DNA of 64,000 nt, taken from positions 57,803,159-57,867,158 of the forward strand of contig CM049313.1 in NCBI GenBank assembly GCA_026874595.1. The letters run 5' to 3'. The position numbers and the translations under genes were made by a program. Below, one piece after another: positions 55,505 through 64,000 of this stretch (positions within the stretch are counted from its first letter, which is position 1; every line of letters starts with the position of its first letter). Source of the stretch: Sipunculus nudus (Eukaryota; Annelida; Sipuncula; Golfingiida; Sipunculidae). The notes beneath the pieces were generated by a model. The model worked only from the letters and a program-made list of their open reading frames with translations, searched no databases and was not told where the DNA came from.

Positions 55505-58407
55505 AGCTCAGCTGACTGTAAGTCAACTGAGGTATAGGAATGGTGCTTTGTCCGTCTCGGCATCCAGGCGTCCGACAGTCCGTTAGCAGGGCACAAATCG
55601 TAACTGCTGGACGTAAATAAGTGAATATCCAGGGAGGTCAATAAAAATCTCCTTGGAAACCTGAAATTAGATCACTGCCACCTATATCCTCTGAGCTATG
55701 GGGCTTGAAAGTACCCCACAGAATAATCAAAAATATAATACAAAACCTCCAATATCTTGATAATTAATGTATGGATTGTCATGAATTTTGCCTTGAAAAT
55801 TGAGCATGACTAGTTTTGTCCATTCCTGAAAAGTGGTGGCACCACCTGTATTTTTTGTTATTTTAATGAATATTTTTTAATAATTTTACTATAAAATGAC
55901 AACAATCATGTCAGTTTCTCAGCTGTAAATACATCTAGTGTCCCAAAACTTGGTGTGTTTATTGATCACAAGTGGATGCCATATAGTTATCACCCTGTCT
56001 GCCTGTTTGTCTGTCTGTCTGTCCATCCACACAAATTCATTTCCAGATGATAACTCCAGGTTGTATTGATAAATGGATTTCAAACTTGACTTACATATGG
56101 CCCACCATACGCTCCCGAGGCAGCGGAAATCTTGCGCTTCTAAAGAAGCAACTGATTTTCACGCTGCCAGCTGTGACCGTTTATGATATATTTAGACACC
56201 AGATGGCGGTTCGTTGTCCACTGAAATAAATGTGCGTATGATGTGACAAGCAGCCAATCAGATGCCAATAAACAAACACTCGACAGGCATCCTGGCTCCG
56301 CCCATTGCTGCGCTTCAAGCGTCGCTTGACGATTTTTCCGGTCGAATTTAAATTGCTCCCTCTGCATTCTCGCATCATCGACTATGACATTATGACATTA
56401 TGACTGTGTTAGCGTAGCCATGTATCTGTTGTCTGCAGAACTGAAACCATCCAGCGAGGTGCACGCAGCCTTTGTTGTTACGTTTCGTTTGAATTACAGC
56501 TCACCGGCCGAGCATCCTATGCGCCCAAGGCCTTAAGCAAACCACGTCAGGGGCAATTCTCTCTGAGCCTGTGGCCTGTTCAGACGGTTACGCTGGGGGA
56601 TGAGCTGTCACTCAAAAAGAAATGAATATGATTGGCTCCGTGTATTCCTCGCTTGGCTTTGTCTTCCACCACAAGGTCTCATCTGATTGGACAATAATAC
56701 AGTGCTCCCCTCTGGTGTTGCAATTCAGGATACGAGGTCATAACAAACAGCGCCTTACGATATAGGTAGTAGCCCTATAGGTAAAGCGCTGTGTAAAGAG
56801 CGTAGGCCCACCACTAAAGCAAGAACCTTTATGATTTTGGGGTCATGAGGACAAAGGTCAAGGTCACAGGACTCACTTTTTTAAAAAGATTATGGCTGCA
56901 TTTTAAGCCAAGCTTTTCATCCCACATTTAGCTGACTTGCCATTATGGGGAGAGCATTAATGAATTTGAGGTCACATGGTCAAAGGTTAAGGTCACAGGG
57001 GCCATCTGTTCACAAAATCCAGTTTAGTTTGACATAGTGGTTTCAAACCTAACTTATATATGACTTACCACTAAAGTAAGAAATGTGTGGATTTTGGGGT
57101 CCAACGGTCAAAGGTCATGGTCACAGGACTAACTTTTTCAAAAAGATTATGGCTGCATTTTAAGCCAAGCTTTTCATCCCAAACTTTCCATCTTCAACTG
57201 TGTACCCACTTATTTTTGAAAGATTGTGGATGCATTTTAAGCCAAACTTTTCATCCCACATTTAGCTGACTTGCCATTATGGGGAGAGCATTAATGAATT
57301 TGAGGTCACATGGTCAAAGGTCAAGGTCACAGGGGCCATCTGTTCACAAAATCAAGTTTAGTTTGACATAGTGGTTTCAAACTTAACTTATATATGACTC
57401 ACCACTAAAGTAAGAACTGTGTGGATTTTGGGGTCCAACAGTCAAAGGTCATGGTCACAGGACTCATTTCTCTAAAAAGAATACATATGTATTTGAAGCC
57501 AAACTTTTCGTCCCAAACCTTCCATCTTTAACTGTGTACCCACTTATTTTTGAAAGATTGTGGATGCATTTTAAGCCAAACTTTTCATCCAAAACCTTCC
57601 ATCTTCCAAGTATAGCTGAGCTGCCAATAGGGGAAGAACCTGATTGATTTGGGGTCACAAGGTCAAAAGTCACAGGGACCCATCTGTCCACATTTTTGTA
57701 CCTGGATGATAACTCCAGTTTGGATTGACATATTGGTTTCAATTTTGACTTATATATGACCCGCCAATAATGTAAGAACTCTTTAGATTTTGGGGTCATC
57801 GGGCCAAAGGTCAAGGTTACAGGACCCACTTCTTTAAAAGGATTATTGATGTATTTTAAGCCAAACTTTCTGTCTCAAACATTCTATCTTCCAGATGTTG
57901 CTCACCTGCCAAAAATGGAAGTAACTGATGGATTTTGGGGTCACAAGGTCAAGGTCATGGGGGCCATCAATCCACATATTAGTTTCCAGATGATAACACC
58001 AGTTTAGTTTGAAATATTGGTTTCAAACTTGACTTATGTATGCCCACCACTAAAGTAAGAACTGTTGATTCTGGGGTCATGAGATCAAAGGTCAAGGTCA
58101 CAGGACCCACTACTTTAGAAATTTTGTGGATGCATTTTAAGCCAAACTTTTCATCTCAATCCTCCCATCATCAACATGTGGTGCACCTGCCAATAGGGGA
58201 AGTTTCCTTTTGATTTTGGGGTTATAAGGTCAAAGGTTAAGGTCACAGGGCCCATCCATTCACAAATTAGTTTATTAATGATAACTCCAGTTTGGGTAGA
58301 CAGGTGGCTTCAAACTGATCACAGGACCAATATTTTGGAAAACCTCATAAACATATATCCTTATAGACAAATGCAGCTGAGCGTTGAGACCCATGAGTCC
58401 CTAGTTT
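55505..58407 (-). mobile_element. Minus-strand A-family element with nuclear-receptor-like half-site array (carries MITE copy 2)
   Basis: The minus-strand 3' hairpin is at 55,533-55,505 (outer arm AGTCAGCTGAGCT). The 5' end reads TAGGGACTCATGGGTCTCAA followed by GCTCAGCTGC, ending near 58,407. One 340-bp A-type unit (GGTGGCACCACC at about 55,835) lies next to the 3' end. The rest is roughly ten degenerate units with GGTCAAAGGTCAAGGTCACA (for example 57,312) and the phrases TTTTAAGCCAAACTTTTCAT and CCACCACTAAAGTAAGAAC. A GTCTGTCTGTCTGTCC microsatellite is at about 56,018. Without the 697-bp MITE the element is about 2.2 kb. Confidence 0.75.
56108..56804 (-). mobile_element. MITE-like DNA transposon, copy 2 (TACGCTC ends)
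   Basis: It is the inverted relative of 36,708-37,409, alignable end to end with scattered differences. The termini TACGCTCCC...GAGCGTA are flanked by a perfect 9-bp duplication GGCCCACCA (56,099-56,107 and 56,805-56,813). Removing it restores CATATGGCCCACCACTAAAG, which matches neighbouring array units (58,037; 57,397). The subterminal AGCGCTTTACC..CCTATAG-type hairpin is conserved at the right end. No transposase is present. Confidence 0.85.
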
Positions 58408-60836
58408 AAAATATTAGCAAAAATAAAAAAAATTGATACCTTAAATTTTGCCCAACTTTGACCAAGGCACTTTTTTTCCTGTAACTGCTGTGGATATAAT
58501 TTTCACAGCATGTTTTTGTTAGTGTTTCATCTGTTAACACCAAAAATTTGAAACCAGTTGATCAAAACTGTAGATTTTATTCAAGTTTTCAAGAACCATA
58601 TCACATATTGTTTACATCAAGCTAGTGTAATGCAGTTTGCTAGAGCTCAGCTCCCAAGCTTCAGCTCTCAGTTCCTAAAATTTGACATACAGTTAGATGT
58701 CTCCAAAATCCCCTACCATGCCAAGAATTTTGTCACTAGGACTAAATTCCTTCAAGATATTAATGAAAAACTTCATTTTTCCATTAAAACATGTTGTTAC
58801 ACTTCAAGACTGCCTAATATCAAAACCACTGATCTGACTTTGATCAAATATAATATACATATTTTTAAATACATTCGCTATGCACATGCCAGAAATGATG
58901 TTAGTAAAGTGTACTTTTTTTAAGTTATGGGCCCAAACATAATGCACTTTGTAAAAAAATTAAGAAATATATTTATTGCCTTAACAAAGGGATGGCTGAA
59001 GCTAGAGATTTTTTGTCAGTGATGTAAAATTATTTAATCAAGATTCAATTGTTAACCCAAAATTAGTTTTGGATTTTTCAAATTCTATAAGTTATTAGTA
59101 TAAATATAAAATTAGTACCTTAAATTTTGCCCTACTTTGACCATGGCACGTTTGTTTCCTGTGAGTACTGTTGATATAATTTTCATATCAGCCACACATA
59201 AGGCCAAAATAAAAAAAAAGTATGGTTCTCAGGCATTTTTTTTCAGAAATCAATGTGGGCGGGCGCTTTTTTTATTTTAATTTTTTTGGTATGTTTCAAT
59301 TAAAATGTCAAATGATAAGGGAAAAGCATGAAAATAACAGTTTTATTTTGCTAAATAATTAAAAGCACTACAAAACAAAGGAAATTGTATGGTTTTATCT
59401 TCTTGAAAGAAATGTCGAAGCAGCATCTGCTCAAAATTGGAAAGTTTTTATTAAAAATCAAAATAAAAAGTTTTGATGCGGGGGTTTAAAATTGATGCGG
59501 GCGGTGCCTGAGAACCATACCTTTAATTTTTTTTGGCCTAAGGATTTCAGCTTTTAGTTTAGAAAGCTGATAGAAATTGGCCAAAAATTGTAGCTTTTAT
59601 TAATGTGTTTATGAGATCATGTCAGACCCAGGCTCTCCCCAGCCCCTCTTCAGTCACCTGTATGTTGACCTTTTGACCTTTCAGCAAATTATACACGCTT
59701 GAGGCGAGGCATACACTGGGGTAGCCAGGCAGCTTATGGCCAGCCACAGTTGATCCAGGTGTCAAACCCTACTCATCTAGTAGCTGTGTCCAACAACATA
59801 ACAATAAACAATAAATTAATAAATTGTTATTGGTTTTTAATAGCAAATTAAAGAAATATTAATAGAAAAGGATTTTTAGCTGATGAGTAACAGGAAATTA
59901 ACTTGCAGTTACTGATGATGTAAGAATCTTGTATGAATGGATAGAATGTCACGTATTCCAAATAACACAATGCAGTCACCTATGGTATTTTTCAGTTCAA
60001 TTTTAATGATTAAAAAAATAATTCATATTATTCATTACTAATCATTAGGGATTCTATGAAGGAAATTAATGATAGACAAAGATGCAGTTGATAATTTAAA
60101 TCTAGATATCTACTGTGTCTAGTGTGTAGACTGATATGAAAGTAGTCCAAAGTGAATATATTACATTAATATAAATAAATGCTATAAAACCAGGTACTTG
60201 TGATCATAATTTAAATTTGTGAATTTTGTATATTCTGGATTCTCAACATCATTGTTTGGCTAAAACTGAATAAATACCAGACATGGTGTGAATACTTTGC
60301 AAATGTATTTGAATATGAATATGAATATATACTGTATAAAATTTCTTGCATAAGAATGGGAATTCAGGTAAAAATGAAAGTATTTGAATACCAGTGCAAA
60401 TACTTTCAAAATGTATTCATGAATGCATTCATGAATATATTCTATAATATTATTTTAATAATCATTTTTGGTTATATTTTATTAAAAAAATATGATTCTC
60501 TTATTATTTTTAATAAAAATTATATTTGGCACAATATTTGTTATTAAATTTTAATCAATAGTTAAACTCTTATATTATATGTGCTGCTCATAAGTTATTT
60601 GGCAAAGGCAAAATCTCTGTGACAATAGCACTCCCATTTGTTATCAAAATAAATGAAATCAATCCTCTTCCCTGTCTCCAAAGATACTTTCAAAATCATA
60701 CATAAGCTAAATACCAACAACTCATAATACAGCTTATATTTATTACCACACAAAACCAGCATGTGCCTCATTTTCAAATCATATTTTTTTATCAAATATA
60801 ACAGCTGAGTGCCGTGACCCATAGGTCCCTTGTTTT
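58408..60836 (-). mobile_element. Minus-strand B element, 5' part (carries Harbinger-like MITE)
   Basis: The minus-strand 5' end is ACAAGGGACCTATGGGTCAC (about 60,835) followed by GGCACTCAGCTG. It aligns to 20,746-22,840 over about 2 kb with few differences, in opposite orientation. It is interrupted by a 337-bp MITE at 59,202-59,538 and by the A element at 58,407. The 121-codon plus-strand frame at 58,558-58,923 is antisense to the repeat and has a diverged counterpart in the 22.5-kb copy. It is not called as a gene. Confidence 0.75.
59202..59538. mobile_element. 337-bp Harbinger-like MITE with TAA target duplication
   Basis: The ends GGCCAAAATAAAA and TTTTTTTTGGCC are inverted, and the repeat continues for ~35 bp through GTATGGTTCTCAGGCA. 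TAA lies on both sides (59,199-59,201; 59,539-59,541). The sister B copy at 22,070-22,072 has a single TTA (TAA on the other strand) at the same place: an empty site. A 3-bp TWA duplication with GGCC-type ends is the signature of PIF/Harbinger (Tourist-type) elements. No coding capacity is seen. Confidence 0.88.
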
Positions 60837-60880
60837 CATAATTATTATAACACAAAAGTAATGTATAGTCATATTGCAAC

Positions 60881-61136
60881 TGGCTAACTGCTAAACTGCC
60901 GGCTGGGGAAATTCACCTTGCCAGCAGTTTAAATAGCCCTAGCCTTGCCATAGAATCTAATTAGGAAGGTGTAAAGAATGCTCCATTAGTTGTGAATCTG
61001 CCATCCCTAAGCTGTCTAAAGGTCACATTTGATTGCCTTCACATCAAATTAGAGTATATGTGCTTATGCTGGTAGTTCTGCCTGGCATATACATTGCTGG
61101 CAAGGTAAATTTTTCCCTGCTGGCAGTTTAGCCAAT
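60881..61136. mobile_element. ~256-bp MITE with ~45-bp inverted ends
   Basis: The left end TGGCTAACTGCTAAACTGCC then GGCTGGGGAAATTCACCTTG mirrors the right end, which read on the other strand is TTGGCTAAACTGCCAGCAGG then GAAAAATTTACCTTGCCAGC. The exact termini and target duplication are unclear because the left end has an extra CTGCTAA-like duplication. It lies just beyond the 5' end of the minus B element. Confidence 0.7.
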
Positions 61137-61694
61137 TGAGACTTTTATTTTATATTATTACTAAGCCTTCAGATACTTATTCACTTGGGCACCAGACAGT
61201 GACACTGTGGTGATATTTAAGTGTGTCTAATTAGGTAATTTGGATGAGCATCTCTAGGATGAAAAGACCATGGATATATACAATTATTCTAATTGACCAC
61301 TATCCTGATGTTTCTTGTTTTAGAGAAGCAATATGTTATTATTACATAACATCCGTAGGACTAGCTGTATTATTGCTGGTATCATAGATCTGTTTGTTTT
61401 AATAATTTGCTTAATCTTGTTGAATTGCAAGTTGCTTGGCTCAAGTGTGCACACCTGAAAAATATTGAATGCATAAAATGGGAAATTCTTAAGATGTTTA
61501 CCAAAGATATAATATACTAACAAACAAAGATGACAAACTACTGTGCAGCATGAGATAGTGCCTATAGCTCCATGGGTGTTTTTTTTTTTGTTTGATAATG
61601 AAAATAAAAGCATTTTCATTTATCATATATATCTAAATAGTTTCATATGTATGTAGCTACATGTGAATTTTATTTTTCATTTCCTTTTTTTCAG
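61137..61694. other. Upstream intron or leader of the 61.7-kb exon
   Basis: AT-rich, ending in a strong polypyrimidine tract and acceptor (TTTCCTTTTTTTCAG, 61,680-61,694). No earlier exon of the same gene was identified. Confidence 0.4.
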
Positions 61695-61789
61695 TAGAAT
61701 CATGGCTTCAACTGACAATGATCAGAATGAGGCTGACCTTGAGGTTGCGACCCTTCTGGCAGCTTCCAGTGCCGCGGAGTTATCATCAG
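61695..61789 (+). CDS. Start exon of an unidentified host gene
   Basis: A textbook acceptor precedes 61,695 and a donor CATCAG|GTTTGT follows 61,789. Seven bases in, ATG at 61,702 has a strong start context (A at -3, G at +4). The frame reads MASTDNDQNEADLEV and ATLLAASSAAELSS, leaving phase 1. The N-terminus is acidic and then Ala/Ser/Leu-rich, with no signal peptide, so a cytosolic or nuclear protein is likely. Since the acceptor lies only 7 bases before the ATG, an upstream non-coding exon is expected. The other two frames are also open here, but they give poor protein composition. The rest of the gene lies at least 2 kb downstream, outside the window. Family not recognised. Confidence 0.7.
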
Positions 61790-62192
61790 GTTTGTAATAA
61801 ATAATTCAGCAGAAGAATGTTCACAGTAATCACCACAGCAGATATACTGGTAAAATGTGACAGAAGGCATAATGTATAAGATACCATCTCCAGCGTGACA
61901 GGTTACTCCGGTTACACTGTGAGTCTAACACTAACAGATCTTGAATAAACAAGCTTCTCTAACAATTCCAGTAGGAACAATGCCACACTGCCACTCTCTG
62001 TATATTTTCTGCATTGTGCAAACCACACTGATCTGTAGGTTCAATCGCCACAAAAGTCCAGCATCCTAAAACTTGTCAGTAAAGTAAACTTCCCCGGCAA
62101 GGCTTTTCTAATTACTTGATGCATACACAAAATATACAAAATTATTTTTTGGGTGCACTTTTACATACATAAATGATGCCTCCCTCATAATA
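61790..62192. other. Start of first coding intron
   Basis: About 400 bp of intron-like sequence between the exon and a G element. No further exon is visible. Confidence 0.4.
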
Positions 62193-63646
62193 TTTGTATC
62201 CGCCAAAATGAAGTTTTGCGGATACTATGTTTTTGACCCGGTTCTGCCACCGCCGCGTTCTTTTCCGGAGAATTCCTCTGAGACTTCTGAACGGATTTTT
62301 CCGAAATTTACACAAATTATCGGGTCACATGTGAACTATGCCTAACCAATTGGTGTTGACCTCTGACCTTTCCTCTCTGCCCAGCGTCCATTTGTGCGTC
62401 TGTTTCCACACATAAACCCTATCTCGGGAACCGTTTGACCGATCAAGAAAAACATTTTGTACAAATGTAGCCCTTGGATAGCTTTAAAACATACACAAAA
62501 AATGGTTGGGCCACCTGCAACCATGTTTGCACAGTGTCCATCTGTTTGTCTGCCTTGGGTTAAAATCACTTATATCTCTGCAGTGGTTTGACTAATTCAC
62601 CTGAAATTCGGCATGCGTATACATCCTGGATAGCTTTCTTGATTTAATGACAGGTGGCGCTACCTACATTAACGTTCACCCTGCAGACATCAATGCTTAT
62701 ATTTCAGGACTGGTTTGACGTATCTTCCTGAAAATTTGCATGTGTATAGATCTCACAGATCTCTTTATCATATGAGAAACCAGTGGCGGCACCTGCAACC
62801 ATTTTTGCATAGCATCGGTCTGTTTGTCTGCCATGAGATATAATCACTCATATCTCGGCGGTGGTTTGACATATCTGCCTCAATTTTTGCGTGTTTATAC
62901 ATCCTGGACAGCTTTCTTGATTTTATGACAGGTGGCGCCACCAACATTTTAGTTTACGCTGCAGACATCAAGCTCATATCTAGGGGACCGTTTGACCGAT
63001 TGGGCCAAATTTTGCATGTGTATAGATCTCGCATAGCTCTTTATCATTCACAAAACTGGAGGGGCCACCTACAACCATTTTTTCACAATGTCCGTCTGTT
63101 TGTCTGCCCTGGGCTAAAATCACTCATTTCTTGGCAGTGCTTTGACTTATCTGCCTAAAATTTTGCGTGTTTATATATCTTAGATAGCTTTCTCAATTTT
63201 TTTGGCAGGTGGCGCCACCTACCTTTATGTTAATGCTGCAGACATTCAGGCTTATATCCTAGGACCGGTTGGACATATCCCCCTGAAATTTTGCATGTGT
63301 ATAGATCTTACATAGCTCTTAATCATATACAAAATTGGTGGAGCCACTTGCCATCATTTTTGCACAAGTCCTTCTGTTTGTCTGCTGTGGGATAAAATCA
63401 CTCATATACATGTAGTGGTTTGACTTATTTGCCTTTAAATTTTGCATATGTATACAACTTGCACAGCTTTCTGCATTTTGTGGTAGGTGGCGCAACCTAC
63501 ATACACATTTTGGCTGCAGACTTCCATGCTAATATGCAAAACACCTCACTCTATTTCCCCTTGCCGCTCAATCCATGCCTCACTTCACCGTTCCACTCTG
63601 ATTTTTGCGGATACATGTAGTCGCTTGTCGACTACCTGTGTTCTGG
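62193..63646 (-). mobile_element. Complete G-family element, older copy at 62 kb
   Basis: Minus-strand 5' end: a hairpin GTAGTCG/CGACTAC at 63,635-63,617. Minus-strand 3' end: a hairpin at 62,225-62,196 preceded by a GCGGCGG tract. Five or six diverged units carry GGTGGC..CCACC palindromes (for example 62,653; 62,931; 63,209). Divergence between units is higher than in the 31.6-kb copy, so this insertion is older. It sits in the presumed first coding intron of the 61.7-kb gene. Confidence 0.75.
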
Positions 63647-64000
63647 TTTTTGTTGAAATTATTTTGTGTTTGCACACGGACAATAGATTTAATACACATA
63701 CTAAAACACATATTTCTGTGAAGAGCGTTATTGAATACAGTTAAATAACAATAAAGGGACACTCAAGTGATCAGTTTATGTCTTAGACAAAAGAAAAGGT
63801 GTCACAACAACTTGTGGTATTTAGAGAGAGCTCTTATGAAAAATACACATGGAGTATCTTTCTGTCTTAAAAATCTCTACAAAGAGTAAGTCTGATATAT
63901 ATGCAGGATCAGGTTATATATGAAGATAATGAAGATGGGATCTCTGCATAAAGGCAGATCTTTATAAAAAATCTGTGTTTTATTTCATTACTATAACTGT
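63647..64000. other. Right-edge non-coding stretch
   Basis: No exon or repeat is recognised. It is presumed to be a continuation of the intron of the 61.7-kb gene. Confidence 0.35.

Noticed and set aside
58558-58923. 121-codon plus-strand open frame
   Set aside because: Antisense to the minus-strand B element. The corresponding frames at 22,525-22,743 and 25,043-25,228 diverge as repeat copies do, and the last one reads through the GACGG microsatellite (SVRLS/SVRMS-like peptides). There is no domain.
19430-60836. Large inverted duplication of host DNA (20.7-22.8 kb versus 58.4-60.8 kb)
   Set aside because: The matching region starts and stops at B-element boundaries, so it is two insertions of one family in opposite orientation, not a segmental duplication.
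43801-61789. Joining the 43.8-kb and 61.7-kb plus-strand exons into one gene
   Set aside because: The phase allows it, but the resulting frame in the second exon abandons the strong ATG and gives an unlikely, Arg/Leu-heavy peptide.

Overview
This window looks like AT-rich, repeat-dominated nuclear DNA from an invertebrate animal. A bivalve or other mollusc is the most likely source. That rests on the style of the repeats: elements with tandem-repeat cores that end in ACGG/ACAG-type microsatellites, like the pearl/CvA-type and Helentron-related elements known from bivalves, plus Penelope-like 3' fragments. The organism call is inference. There are no operons, bacterial genes, rRNA genes or CRISPR arrays. 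Almost every long open frame is a shadow of a repeat. Host coding sequence is limited to four short candidate exons with splice signals: minus strand 3,489-3,655 (start exon of a signal-anchored membrane protein), plus strand 43,801-43,906 (possible start exon), minus strand 45,348-45,562 (internal exon) and plus strand 61,695-61,789 (start exon, best supported). None is assigned a function. They show that the window is mostly intron and intergenic DNA of several genes.

The dominant content is a set of non-autonomous elements that share almost no sequence but share one design. Reading 5' to 3': a short 5' hairpin or palindrome; a subterminal motif; a core of 140-700 bp tandem units; in most families an ACGG-like or GCGGCG-like microsatellite; a 3' terminal hairpin whose outer arm is the reverse complement of the 5' motif; then an A-rich end. 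No target duplication is visible. I call the families A/B (GCTCAGCTGA ends), C (GTATCCCCAGAC ends), D (ATGCCCCC ends) and G (GTATCCGCC ends). The design fits rolling-circle Helentron-like elements, but no Rep/helicase is present to prove it.

Layout. 0.77-2.4 kb: SINE-like array, then 300-bp tandem units. 3.0-3.7 kb: poly-G/poly-C element and the first exon. 5.9-8.0 kb: A/B-type 5' end and a complete C element. 9.2-10.2 kb: truncated A element rich in nuclear-receptor-like half-sites. 12.15-14.44 kb: complete A element. 16.7-17.7 kb: short B element. 19.4-26.96 kb: nest of G, B, B and D. 27.36-28.46 kb: G element. 29.65-30.03 kb: 42-bp minisatellite. 31.59-33.43 kb: young G element with exact 280-bp units. 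34.2-35.0 kb: B fragment. 36.5-37.5 kb: minisatellite split by a 702-bp transposon. 40.1-41.2 kb: two nested inverted-repeat transposons. 41.6-42.0 and 47.9-48.5 kb: CACATGGG minisatellites. 44.4-50.4 kb: (TA)n tracts with Penelope-like pieces and one exon. 51.93-53.37 kb: G element. 53.4-55.0 kb: old G-like array split by a LINE 3' end. 55.03-60.84 kb: minus-strand B element carrying an A element (itself carrying a MITE) and a Harbinger-like MITE. 60.88-61.14 kb: MITE. 61.7 kb: start exon. 62.2-63.65 kb: G element.

The nesting can be read directly, because interrupted elements rejoin cleanly and paralogous copies show the empty sites. That gives a relative insertion order without an external database.
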